A stretch of 64,000 nt of DNA from Comamonas sp. Y33R10-2 (GTDB lineage Bacteria > Pseudomonadota > Gammaproteobacteria > Burkholderiales > Burkholderiaceae_C). The stretch spans positions 1,240,001 through 1,304,000 of the forward strand of contig NZ_CP079925.1 of the NCBI RefSeq assembly GCF_019355935.1, in the 5' to 3' direction. Both the position numbers and the translations under genes were made by a program. Positions 52,511 to 61,186 of the stretch are shown here, one piece after another (position 1 is the first letter of the stretch; each line of letters begins with the position of its first letter). The notes under the pieces are model-generated. The model was not told the DNA's origin. It searched no databases and was given only the letters and a program-made list of their open reading frames with translations.

Positions 52511-54610
52511 CTAGACCAGACCGAATGCAGCGAGCAGCATGTCTATGAGCTTGATGCCCACAAACGGCACGATCAGCCCGCCTAGCCCATAGATCAGCAG
52601 GTTGCGCCGCAGCAGCACGGCGGCGCCCACGGCGCGGTACGGCACGCCGCGCAAAGCCAGCGGCACCAGCGCAATGATGATGATCGCGTTGAAGATAACG
52701 GCACTCAAAATGGCCGAGTCCGCACTGTGCAGCTGCATCACGTTCAGCGACGCCAGCTGCGGGTAGGTGCCCACAAAGGCGGCTGGAATGATGGCGAAGT
52801 ATTTCGCCACATCATTGGCAATGCTGAAGGTGGTGAGCGCGCCACGCGTCATCAGCATTTGCTTGCCGGTTTCCACCACTTCAATGAGTTTGGTGGGGTT
52901 GCTGTCCAAGTCCACCATGTTGCCGGCTTCTTTGGCCGCTTGTGTGCCGCTGTTCATGGCCACGGCCACATCGGCCTGTGCCAGCGCAGGCGCATCGTTG
53001 GTGCCGTCGCCTGTCATGGCCACTAAACGGCCAGCGGCTTGGTGGCTGCGGATCAGTTGCAGCTTGTCCTCGGGCTTGGCCTCGGCCAGGTAGTCGTCCA
53101 CACCGGCTTCGGCGGCAATGGCGGCGGCGGTCAGGGAGTTGTCGCCTGTGACCATCACCGTTTGGATGCCCATGCGGCGCAGCTCAGCAAAGCGCTCGCG
53201 CATACCGGGTTTGACGATATCTTTGAGCTCAATCACACCCAAGACTTTGGCGCCGTCGGCCACCACCAGCGGGGTGCTGCCTTTGCGGGCCACGCCGTCG
53301 ACGGCCTGCTGCACGGCAGCAGGTAAGCTGCCACCGAGCGACTGCACATGCTGGCGCACCGCATCGGCAGCGCCCTTGCGCAGGCTGCGTGGGCCTTGGG
53401 GCGTGGCAAAGTTCACGCCGCTCATGCGTGTTTGTGCGGTAAAGGCTATGAACTCGGCTTGCAAATTCGTTGTCATGTCGGCCGCTTTGCGCTCAGGTAG
53501 GCCATGCTTTTCTTGGGCCAGTGTCACCACACTTCGGCCTTCGGGTGTCTCATCGGCCAGCGATGAAAGCTGCGCGGCCTCGGCCAGTTGCGCGATGGTC
53601 GCGCCGGGGGCAGGGATTAACTCGCTGGCTTGCCGGTTGCCCAGCGTGATGGTGCCGGTTTTGTCCAGCAACAGCACATCCACATCGCCTGCAGCTTCCA
53701 CTGCGCGGCCTGAGGTGGCGATCACATTGGCCTGCATCATGCGGCTCATGCCCGCCACGCCAATGGCCGACAGCAAGCCGCCAATGGTGGTGGGAATCAA
53801 GCACACCAGCAAAGCCACTAGCACCGCAATGCTCACAACCGAGCCGCTGCCTGCCTGTGCCACGGCAAAGGCAGAGAACGGCCACAGCGTGACGATGACC
53901 AGCAGGAACACCAAGGTCAGGCCCACCAGCAAAATGGTCAGCGCCAATTCATTAGGGGTTTTTTGGCGCTTGGCCGATTCGACCATCGAGATCATGCGAT
54001 CCAAAAATGACTCGCCGGGGTTGACGGTGATCTCCATCACCAGCCAGTCCGACAGCACGCGGGTGCCTCCGGTAACCGACGAAAAATCGCCGCCCGCTTC
54101 GCGGATCACCGGGGCCGACTCGCCCGTGATGGCGCTTTCATCGACCGAGGCCACGCCTTCGATGACCGTGCCATCGAGCGCGATCACATCGCCGGCCTCC
54201 ACCAGCAGCGTGGCACCCTTACGCAATTCGCTGGCACGCACCGGAATCCATGAGCTGCCATAACGAGGCTGTTGCAGCACCTTGGCCACCGTGTCGCGCT
54301 TCATGCCGCGCAGGCTGGCCGCTTGGGCGCGGCTGCGGCCCTCAGCCAGTGCTTCGGCAAAGTTGGCAAACAGCACCGTAAACCACAGCCACAGCGCCAA
54401 AGCCAGCGTAAAACCGGCTTTGGAGCCTTCGCTGGTCATGCTTTGCAACCACAGCAAGGTGGTCAAAATAGCGCCCAGATACACCACAAACATCACCGGG
54501 TTGGCCCACTGCGTGCGCGGCGAGAGCTTGCCTACGGCACCCCACAAGGCGGTGCGCATGAGTTGCGCATCCCACAGACTAGTGCCTGCTGTCATTGTTT
54601 TGAGACTCAT
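52511..54610 (-). CDS. kdpB: KdpB, catalytic P-type ATPase subunit
   Basis: 699 residues. P-type ATPase motifs are complete: TGES (162-165, with the serine that is phosphorylated for inhibition in E. coli), [15 protein letters not shown] in the membrane, the phosphorylation site DKTGT with Asp316, and [24 protein letters not shown] near the C-terminal third. It hydrolyses ATP to drive potassium uptake through KdpA. The start lies three bases after the kdpC stop, so here kdpB follows kdpC rather than preceding it, the reverse of the usual A-B-C order. The frame is intact and the length normal. Confidence 0.97.
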   Translation of the reverse strand: MSLKTMTAGTSLWDAQLMRTALWGAVGKLSPRTQWANPVMFVVYLGAILTTLLWLQSMTSEGSKAGFTLALALWLWFTVLFANFAEALAEGRSRAQAASLRGMKRDTVAKVLQQPRYGSSWIPVRASELRKGATLLVEAGDVIALDGTVIEGVASVDESAITGESAPVIREAGGDFSSVTGGTRVLSDWLVMEITVNPGESFLDRMISMVESAKRQKTPNELALTILLVGLTLVFLLVIVTLWPFSAFAVAQAGSGSVVSIAVLVALLVCLIPTTIGGLLSAIGVAGMSRMMQANVIATSGRAVEAAGDVDVLLLDKTGTITLGNRQASELIPAPGATIAQLAEAAQLSSLADETPEGRSVVTLAQEKHGLPERKAADMTTNLQAEFIAFTAQTRMSGVNFATPQGPRSLRKGAADAVRQHVQSLGGSLPAAVQQAVDGVARKGSTPLVVADGAKVLGVIELKDIVKPGMRERFAELRRMGIQTVMVTGDNSLTAAAIAAEAGVDDYLAEAKPEDKLQLIRSHQAAGRLVAMTGDGTNDAPALAQADVAVAMNSGTQAAKEAGNMVDLDSNPTKLIEVVETGKQMLMTRGALTTFSIANDVAKYFAIIPAAFVGTYPQLASLNVMQLHSADSAILSAVIFNAIIIIALVPLALRGVPYRAVGAAVLLRRNLLIYGLGGLIVPFVGIKLIDMLLAAFGLV

Positions 54611-54613
54611 TGC

Positions 54614-55342
54614 TTACTCCTTGGCTGCAGCGGTAGGTGCTTTGAAAGCATCGAGCGCCAGATTGAGTTGCAGCACATTCACACGGGGCTCACCCAGCAA
54701 AAGCGCGGTGCGCTGCACGGTGGCTTGGTCTAGCAGCGGTTGCACAAGCTCAGGGCTCAGGCCGCGCGCTTGGGCCACACGCGGCAGTTGCAGCGCGGCG
54801 TTGGCCACCGAGATATGGGGGTCAAGCCCAGAGGCGGAGGCTGTGACGGCATCGACTGGCACGCTGGCATCAGCGGGCAAGCCATTGACGGCGCGGTACT
54901 GCGCCACGCGCTCAGTCACTGTGGCGGCCAAGGCTTCATGGGTTGCGCCTTGGTTGCTGGCGCCGGATGCACCGCCGTTGTAGGGCGTACTAACGCTGGC
55001 GCCTTCCTTGTCTGGGTCAGGCCCCATGGTGGCGCTGGGTCGGCTGTGAAAGTAGGTCGCGCCATCAAACTGCTGACCAATGAGTGCCGAGCCCACAATG
55101 CGGCCGTTTTGCTCAATCAGGCTGCCGTTGGCCGCATGCGTAAAAAGGGCTTGCGCCAAGCCGGTGGTGAGCAGTGGGTAGGCAATGCCGGTGACCAGCA
55201 TGACCAGTACGGCGGCACGCACGCTGCTGCCCAAAAGCCGGCCCCAAGAGCGGGGAGTGCAGGTCACATCAGGCACCACGGCAAGGGGGGTGGGTATTGA
55301 GATAGAGGAGGATGAAGACAAAGAGGAGGGAGAGGTTTTCAT
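54614..55342 (-). CDS. kdpC: KdpC subunit with a Ser-rich N-terminal extension
   Basis: 242 residues from the ATG at complement 55340-55342; the longer frame to 55483 has no support. One membrane anchor (AAVLVMLVTGIAYPLLTTGLAQALF) is followed by the periplasmic KdpC domain: GRIVGSALIGQQFDGATYFHSRPSA, NGGASGASN, PVDAVTASASGLDPHISVANA, and VNVLQLNLAL. KdpC stabilises the complex and aids potassium binding. A roughly 38-residue Ser/Pro-rich extension before the anchor is absent from the E. coli protein. It lies between kdpA and kdpB, an unusual place. Confidence 0.93.
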   Translation of the reverse strand: MKTSPSSLSSSSSISIPTPLAVVPDVTCTPRSWGRLLGSSVRAAVLVMLVTGIAYPLLTTGLAQALFTHAANGSLIEQNGRIVGSALIGQQFDGATYFHSRPSATMGPDPDKEGASVSTPYNGGASGASNQGATHEALAATVTERVAQYRAVNGLPADASVPVDAVTASASGLDPHISVANAALQLPRVAQARGLSPELVQPLLDQATVQRTALLLGEPRVNVLQLNLALDAFKAPTAAAKE

Positions 55343-55442
55343 AGATTGCTCCGTGACGCGGGGCGCGCTGGCCCCGCTTCTTTGGCAAAAATGGGTGTGA
55401 TCTGAATGGGGAGAATGTCGTGGGCGTGTCTGCTGCGCAGGC

Positions 55443-57149
55443 TTAGGCGTACAGCTGTCCCATAAGCATTTGCAGATGCTCAATCACTGGGCCTAGCGCT
55501 AAAGCGGGCAAAAAGGTCAAGCCGCCCACCACCAGCACGACAAACACCAACAGGCCCATGAACAGCGGCGTGGCCGTGGGGAATGTGCCGGGGCCAGCAG
55601 GCACGGTGGCTTTGGCAGCCATGCCACCGGCCAGTGCCAGCAAAGGCAGCATTGTCAAAAAGCGCCCGGCGATCATGGCCAAGCCAATCGTGGTGTTAAA
55701 GAAGGGCGTGTTGGCATTCAGACCTGCAAACGCCGAGCCGTTGTTGGCCGTGGCCGAGGCGTAGGCATACAGAATTTCTGAGAAGCCGTGCGGGCCTCGG
55801 TTGTTGAGGCTGGCGGCGGCGTCGGGCCACAAAGAGGCCAGCGCGGTGAAGCCCAAAATGGAGATGGGATGGGCCAACACCGAGAGCATGACGAGCTTCA
55901 TCTCACGCACCTCGATCTTCTTGCCCAAAAACTCCGGCGTGCGGCCAATCATCATCCCGGCCAGAAACACCGTCAGGATGGCGTACTGAATTAGGTTGAT
56001 CAGGCCAACCCCATCACCACCAAACACGCAGTTGAGCATCATCAGCGCCATGGGCGTGATGCCCCCCAGCGGCGTGAGCGAGTCGTGCATGGCATTAACC
56101 GAACCTGTAGTGGCCGCCGTGGTGGTGGTCACAAACAATGCGGTATCAGCAATGCCAAAGCGCAACTCTTTGCCTTCCATGTTGCCGCCCGGCTGGGTTT
56201 GACTCCATTGCTGGTCTGCGCCGGTGCGCTCAAGCAAGGCACTGCCGCCTTGCTCGGCAACGAACACCAGGCTCAAAAAGCCAACAAACATCACCATGCA
56301 AGCGCCAAACAGCACCCAGCCTTGGCGGCGGCGCAGCAGCATGGAGCCAAAGGCATAGGTCATGCCCGCAGGAATCAATAGCATCGACAGGATGTGCAGC
56401 ACATTGGTCAGCGGTGTGGGGTTCTCAAACGGGTGGGCCGCATTCATGCTGAAAAAGCCGCCGCCGTTGGTGCCTAAATGCTTGATGCTTTCAAAGCTGG
56501 CCACGGGGCCCATCATCAGTTGCTGCTGGGCGCCTTCCAGTGTGGTGGCAATGGCCTCGGTGCTCAGAGTTTGCGGAATGCCTTGCCATACATACACCAG
56601 TGCCATCACCAAAGACAGCGGCAGCAGCACGCGCCACAGCACGCGCACAAAATCTACCCAGTAGTTGCCCACGTCTTGGCTACTAGAGCGCGCCAAGCCG
56701 CGCACAAAGCCGGCACCCACTGCCACACCGGTGGTGGCACCAGCAAACATCAAATAGGTGATGGCGGCCATTTGCGTGGCATTGCTCAGGCTGGATTCAC
56801 CACCATACGACTGCCAGTTGGTGTTGGTGATGAACGACGCGGCGGTGTTGAACGCCAAATCTGGAGTTTGAGCGGCCAAATCCAATGGGTTAAGTGGCAG
56901 CCCGCATTGCATGCGCAAGATCAGATAGCCTAGCAGCATCATCACAGCGTTGGACAGCACCAGCGCTATGCCGTAATGCTGCCACCCCATGCGCTCTTGC
57001 GGGTTGATGCCAATGGCGCCATAAGTCATACGCTCAAGCCACGTATGGTGCTCGCTGGTAAAGCAGCGTGCCAGCCATTGCCCCATGGGCACGGTTAGCA
57101 GCGCGACGACCGTGAGGACTACGGCAAATTCCATCCAAGGTAACCACAT
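55443..57149 (-). CDS. kdpA: KdpA, potassium-channel-like subunit
   Basis: 568 residues from the ATG at complement 57147-57149 ([18 protein letters not shown]); the upstream extension to 57233 is not supported. It is a polytopic membrane protein of the KdpA/SKT superfamily with pore segments such as [60 protein letters not shown] and [13 protein letters not shown], each holding the Gly/Asn-rich selectivity-filter-like turn. It binds and conducts potassium in the Kdp complex in the inner membrane. It is followed by kdpC after 100 bp and preceded by two very small genes. Confidence 0.97.
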   Translation of the reverse strand: MWLPWMEFAVVLTVVALLTVPMGQWLARCFTSEHHTWLERMTYGAIGINPQERMGWQHYGIALVLSNAVMMLLGYLILRMQCGLPLNPLDLAAQTPDLAFNTAASFITNTNWQSYGGESSLSNATQMAAITYLMFAGATTGVAVGAGFVRGLARSSSQDVGNYWVDFVRVLWRVLLPLSLVMALVYVWQGIPQTLSTEAIATTLEGAQQQLMMGPVASFESIKHLGTNGGGFFSMNAAHPFENPTPLTNVLHILSMLLIPAGMTYAFGSMLLRRRQGWVLFGACMVMFVGFLSLVFVAEQGGSALLERTGADQQWSQTQPGGNMEGKELRFGIADTALFVTTTTAATTGSVNAMHDSLTPLGGITPMALMMLNCVFGGDGVGLINLIQYAILTVFLAGMMIGRTPEFLGKKIEVREMKLVMLSVLAHPISILGFTALASLWPDAAASLNNRGPHGFSEILYAYASATANNGSAFAGLNANTPFFNTTIGLAMIAGRFLTMLPLLALAGGMAAKATVPAGPGTFPTATPLFMGLLVFVVLVVGGLTFLPALALGPVIEHLQMLMGQLYA

Positions 57150-57315
57150 ACCAATTTCTCCGATGCATCTTTTGCGCTGGCAACTGAGATGGGGCGGACA
57201 CTGCACCGTTGCCCACATCGGTCGACATACCAAGCAAAAGCCTCCCCGCTGCCAAAGCGCGCTGGGCCTGTGGGCCAGGCCTCTTGCGCGTCTTTAAAGT
57301 CAAGAGAGGTGTTTT

Positions 57316-57408
57316 TTAAATGCGCACCAAGGCGCGAACAAAGCCCAGCAGTCCGACAAAGCAGACCACGGTGAGGCTGACAAAAATCAAGTCTTGTAGT
57401 GCGTGCAT
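57316..57408 (-). CDS. 30-residue membrane protein between kdpF and kdpA
   Basis: The ATG is at complement 57406-57408 with a perfect AAGGAGG. The preceding kdpF stop codon TAA forms the beginning of that TAAGGAGG, so translation is tightly coupled. The product is almost entirely one hydrophobic helix (DLIFVSLTVVCFVGLLGFVRALVRI). A small protein in this position is plausible as an extra Kdp membrane subunit or a relic of kdpF duplication. I recall similar short ORFs upstream of kdpA in related bacteria but know of no assigned function. Confidence 0.6.
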   Translation of the reverse strand: MHALQDLIFVSLTVVCFVGLLGFVRALVRI

Positions 57409-57417
57409 GTCGCCTCC

Positions 57418-57516
57418 TTAAAACTTTTCAGGGCGCAGCAGCGCATAGCCCAAATACGCAAACAGCCCCAGCGCCGTGAGGGCGGCTAAGGCTTCAATCC
57501 AGAGGCTGGGTAACAT
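57418..57516 (-). CDS. kdpF: KdpF, small Kdp membrane subunit
   Basis: 32 residues, normal for KdpF, with AAGGGAGA upstream of the ATG (complement 57514-57516). One transmembrane helix ends in the characteristic FAYLGYALLRPEKF. It stabilises the KdpABC complex in the membrane. It is the first gene of the - strand kdp operon; the promoter is expected in 57517-57673, where no motif was picked with confidence. Confidence 0.85.
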   Translation of the reverse strand: MLPSLWIEALAALTALGLFAYLGYALLRPEKF

Positions 57517-57673
57517 TTTTATTTCTCCCTTAAGGCATCCAACGCCGTGTGCATCGCATTGATGACACGCTGTTGGCTTGTGAAGAAATATAAAAATGAT
57601 GCCGTCAATACCGTGTATGGAATCAGGGGCTGCGTATCAAGATGGCATCAAGATGGCGCGCCTGTGGGCGCTC

Positions 57674-58603
57674 TTAATGCACCACCCTTGCCAAAATCAC
57701 CTTGGTTTGCTCGGCCAGTGGCGCCTGATATTGCAGCGCTGCGACGGCGTGGTTCGGGATGTCGGAGGCGGGCTGCCCCCCAAGACGCAGGAGGGTGGGA
57801 GCAATAGTCACGGCGGCTTGCGCTTGTGCCTTGGTTGGGGCAGGTGCGTTCGCAGGCACTGTGATAGGCCACTGTGCGGGTAATGCCCCCAAGGAGAAGA
57901 AGGCGGGGCGGTCTAGCTGGCGGGCCCATGCGCTGTAAACATTTATCGCTGTCTCACGCAGCGCATCCATATGTTGGGGCAGCTCAGCCAAAATTTGTGC
58001 CTCGTGCTGCGCCGCAGGTCCGTGCGCATGGCGCAATTCTTCGTGGCCTTCATGGCACCACGCTTTCACGCTGTGCTCGGTTACTTCAAGGTGGCCTTGA
58101 AATGCCCAGTTTCGGCCGTAAAAAAAGCCTTTGTTCAGGCAAAACGCGCCAAACATGCTGCGCGTAGCCTTTTGCGGAATTTCAAAGGTGTCGTAATGCC
58201 AGTTGAACAGCGTAATCTCGCTGGGCACTTGCAGCAGTGTTTGCGCCGGCCGTGTCACCCACACCCGGCTCCATCCAATATTGGCGCAGGGGTTGCGCAT
58301 CACACGCGCACCCATGGCGCGGGCCAGCATTTGTGCGCCAAAGCAGTGGCCTAGCACTGGCACATCATGGACCAAGGCATCTTGTAGCAGGCAGCGCTCT
58401 TGCTCAATCCAGCGCAGCTGCTCGTTGGCGCAGTGGTTACTGCCCAGCACGACAAGGCCTCGGTAATCTGCTGCGCGCACGGGGGTGTGGGCGTCAAGAC
58501 AGGGGGTGATGACCTCAAAGGCGATGTTTTGTTGCTGCAAATACTCTCCCAACACGCCGGGGCCTTGGGTGTTTTCGTGCTGGAGAATGGCGATAGGTTT
58601 CAT
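57674..58603 (-). CDS. Class I glutamine amidotransferase-like protein
   Basis: 309 residues. The GATase1 triad is complete: Cys87 (VLGHCFGAQ), His171 and Glu173 (FQGHLEVT). The N-terminal KPIAILQHENTQGPGVLGEYL is like the GMP-synthase-related stand-alone members, which hydrolyse glutamine or act on gamma-glutamyl compounds. A C-terminal extension of about 70 residues (Ala/Pro-rich, PANAPAPTKAQAQAAV) is less usual. It lies upstream of the kdp operon on the same strand, 157 bp before kdpF, and probably has its own function. The substrate is unknown. Confidence 0.85.
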   Translation of the reverse strand: MKPIAILQHENTQGPGVLGEYLQQQNIAFEVITPCLDAHTPVRAADYRGLVVLGSNHCANEQLRWIEQERCLLQDALVHDVPVLGHCFGAQMLARAMGARVMRNPCANIGWSRVWVTRPAQTLLQVPSEITLFNWHYDTFEIPQKATRSMFGAFCLNKGFFYGRNWAFQGHLEVTEHSVKAWCHEGHEELRHAHGPAAQHEAQILAELPQHMDALRETAINVYSAWARQLDRPAFFSLGALPAQWPITVPANAPAPTKAQAQAAVTIAPTLLRLGGQPASDIPNHAVAALQYQAPLAEQTKVILARVVH

Positions 58604-58897
58604 ACATCAAAGGGCTTGGCCTGCAAGCCCGTAATTGCGATGTACGGAATCTATAAGTGCTGAAATTAAGCTCGTATAAAGATCGCAGTCAAAACATTAA
58701 GTGGATCTTAAGAATGTGGACTTTTATTGCGACGTCACCCACATCTGAGCACCAACTTCGGCTTTGCAGCGCTAGCTGCCGCTCAACTCTTCGACATGAA
58801 TGACTGCTCTATGCCTAGGATCGGTCATTTCGCAAACTGAAAAGGTAGTTGTCCGAGATCTGAAACCTTCTAGGAAAGGCTGGTCGATTCAGAAGCG
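58604..58897. other. Intergenic region ending in a solitary IS terminus
   Basis: About 290 bp with no gene. At 58870-58891 the sequence CTAGGAAAGGCTGGTCGATTCA matches the right end of the intact IS3 element (16798-16819) at 20 of 22 positions. No transposase or partner repeat is nearby. It ends six bases before the stop codon of the nuclease-STAND gene. Confidence 0.6.
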
Positions 58898-61168
58898 TTA
58901 ATCAGCAATATCGTCAAAGATGCTTCTCGTGCCGCGCCTCTCATCTAAATGCTCCACGGCTCCCAGAGCCCTTGGCCCCACCTTCGGCTCCGGTGGCTCT
59001 GTCTCGGAGATCCATTCGTTCACGAGATCGATTTCCCTGTCAATGAGCTTTCCCAGTTGTTCGTCTTCGCCAAACCGCTTCTTGAGTGTGCCGAACGATT
59101 CGAGGATTCCCAGCATGTGCTCATCCGGCGAATCAGAAGATGAGTGGTTGCTCTGTGCACTGAGTCGGACATCCGCCAGCTTTGGGATCAAATCCGCTCT
59201 GACCATTTCCACCAGTTCGTCAAACTCGCTGTCCTGGAACACACTCCGTACACCAGCATCGTCTAGCGCATACAAATCTTGGCCCTCTACTGCATAAGTG
59301 CTCACCGCCTCAATGAACGCCTTGCGAACTTCCTCAGGAAGAAGACCAAATTCATGCAATCGCACGGCAAGATCGACCTCGGGAACGGCACTGAGGCTCA
59401 GGCCCGGCTTGGCCACGCGCTGCAAGACATCTGGCGATTGCTTAAGATAGGCTGCCAGAAAATCCTTTGAGCAGCGATTTGCGAGAAAGCGATAGAGTGT
59501 CCAACGAGCGCCCCACGAGGACATCCACTCAACCTTGTACTGATTGCTGGCCGAGAAATTCCTCAGACGCTCGATCATGGTCGGAAACAGCGACTTGGGA
59601 ACAATGACGGCCTTCTCGATACCGACGTTCCCACATGTGATTTGAGACAGAAGATTCTCGATGGAGCTGCCGCTGAGAAAGACTCCAAGCAGATCCGGAC
59701 TGAAAGCGAGGGTCGTCGCGTAGGCGTCGCCGATTGTCGGGTGCTTGAACCGCCATACCAGCTGGTCATCGATATGCATGTGCGTCACGAGACTGCCATT
59801 GAGTGCATCGAGCGCCTTAATACACTCCCCCAACGTGCTGCCCAGACGATCAATGGCATGAGGCTCTGAGCCTTGCAGCATGATGGGACTTTCAAGATAG
59901 TCCTTTCTCATGTAGATCAGGCCCAGCGCTGCCTTGCTGCTCGCGTCCAGCCCCTGGATCACTTCGAGCAGAAGCTGTTCCCTCTTTTCCACGAATGCAC
60001 CCAAATGGTATTTGCTCAGGTAGAGATCGTTCGTGAACAAGGGGTCTGCGATGCGTCGTGCGGTCTCCGGAATGAAACGCGGATGCGCCGCCATGTACTC
60101 CAGGTGAGGATGGATGGTGGCGCGGAACTCGGCGGTCTGCTTGCCCAGCTTGAGGTGGTTGTAAAGAATCTGCTGCTTCTCTAAGTCGGACAGGTCATGC
60201 ACATCGATCACAACCTGGCTCTCGCTGAGCAGAGGAAATGCGCTTTCCTTGAGATCCTGGCGGGCTCGGTTGTAGATGTAGTCTCTGGACGTCATGACGA
60301 TCTTGGCTCCACGGCGCAGCATCGTTCTGACCTGCGCCAGAGAGTGGTTCCAGCCATGCACCAACGGTGATTCGTACTGAGTCACACCGAATGCGTCATC
60401 GATCCAGAAGAACTGCGAAAGTTCGTCGACATTCCAACGTTCCACGACTTTGGCCGGGTCGGCCAGTTTGAGAACCGACGACTTCCATTTGTCGGCGGCG
60501 GCCATCGCAAGCATCGAGGCGATCGTCGTCTTGCCTGCAGCAGGCTCACCGATCAGCAAGACGAACCCATGCTCGTCGAGTGCATTGACGGCTTTTCGGT
60601 AGGATTCCGTGACGACGACCTTGGCAAGATCGTCACGCAGCGATTCAAGGACGGCGCGAGCCTGGGCATAGGCACGCTCGTCCAAAATCTGACTCAGATC
60701 GCCCAAGCCGTACACGCGGGGCACGAGCATCCGCAGCCGAGTGTTCTCCCTGATCTGGTCCTCGATCCAGGTGGACCCGCATATCAGCACATCCCTCACG
60801 CCGACGCCACTCAGCGCAGCCTTGAGTTGTGCCTCCTGCTTCGCGGACACGCCAGCGTTCGTCATCAGAATGTAGACATCACAAAGTCCATCGGACACGA
60901 GCCTTCGGACTTTAGGAATTTCATCCGCGATGCCGGACTTCGTCAGCAGGCTTCCGGCCTTGCTGGAGAACTTGCATTGGATGACGAAGTTGCCGCTGAA
61001 GTGCTGTCCTGACGACGGGTTCCAGCTTCCCGCGAAGGCACCATCGCGCCCTGCATCGTTCGAATCCAGGAACGACTGCACCGTCTGTCCGAGAACTTCG
61101 CGGGCGATGGTGAGACAAAGCTGCTGGAAGCTGTTCCATCCCAGCCTGTGCAGGTCATACGTGTTCAA
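58898..61168 (-). CDS. Mrr-like nuclease fused to a STAND NTPase
   Basis: 756 residues. The N-terminal 140 residues look like a restriction-endonuclease-like domain of the Mrr type: LGWNSFQQLCLTIAREVLG, then Asp42 (NDAGRDGAF) and Gln64-Cys-Lys66 (FVIQCKF), a plausible D...QxK active site. A P-loop NTPase follows with Walker A GEPAAGKTT (207-215), Walker B FFWIDDAFG (253-261) and MTSRDYIY (292-299), in the manner of nSTAND3-type NTPases. The rest is helical without recognised repeats. By analogy with Avs-type antiviral STAND proteins, it could sense phage and then cut DNA. It is shorter than typical Avs proteins. It follows the SMC-like gene on the same strand with an 18-bp gap. Confidence 0.7.
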   Translation of the reverse strand: MNTYDLHRLGWNSFQQLCLTIAREVLGQTVQSFLDSNDAGRDGAFAGSWNPSSGQHFSGNFVIQCKFSSKAGSLLTKSGIADEIPKVRRLVSDGLCDVYILMTNAGVSAKQEAQLKAALSGVGVRDVLICGSTWIEDQIRENTRLRMLVPRVYGLGDLSQILDERAYAQARAVLESLRDDLAKVVVTESYRKAVNALDEHGFVLLIGEPAAGKTTIASMLAMAAADKWKSSVLKLADPAKVVERWNVDELSQFFWIDDAFGVTQYESPLVHGWNHSLAQVRTMLRRGAKIVMTSRDYIYNRARQDLKESAFPLLSESQVVIDVHDLSDLEKQQILYNHLKLGKQTAEFRATIHPHLEYMAAHPRFIPETARRIADPLFTNDLYLSKYHLGAFVEKREQLLLEVIQGLDASSKAALGLIYMRKDYLESPIMLQGSEPHAIDRLGSTLGECIKALDALNGSLVTHMHIDDQLVWRFKHPTIGDAYATTLAFSPDLLGVFLSGSSIENLLSQITCGNVGIEKAVIVPKSLFPTMIERLRNFSASNQYKVEWMSSWGARWTLYRFLANRCSKDFLAAYLKQSPDVLQRVAKPGLSLSAVPEVDLAVRLHEFGLLPEEVRKAFIEAVSTYAVEGQDLYALDDAGVRSVFQDSEFDELVEMVRADLIPKLADVRLSAQSNHSSSDSPDEHMLGILESFGTLKKRFGEDEQLGKLIDREIDLVNEWISETEPPEPKVGPRALGAVEHLDERRGTRSIFDDIAD

Positions 61169-61186
61169 GCACCTTCCAGGAACTAC

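Noticed and set aside
53118..54263. 381-residue + strand ORF opposite kdpB
   Set aside because: Ser/Thr/Pro-rich antisense product in GC-rich DNA; kdpB is certain.
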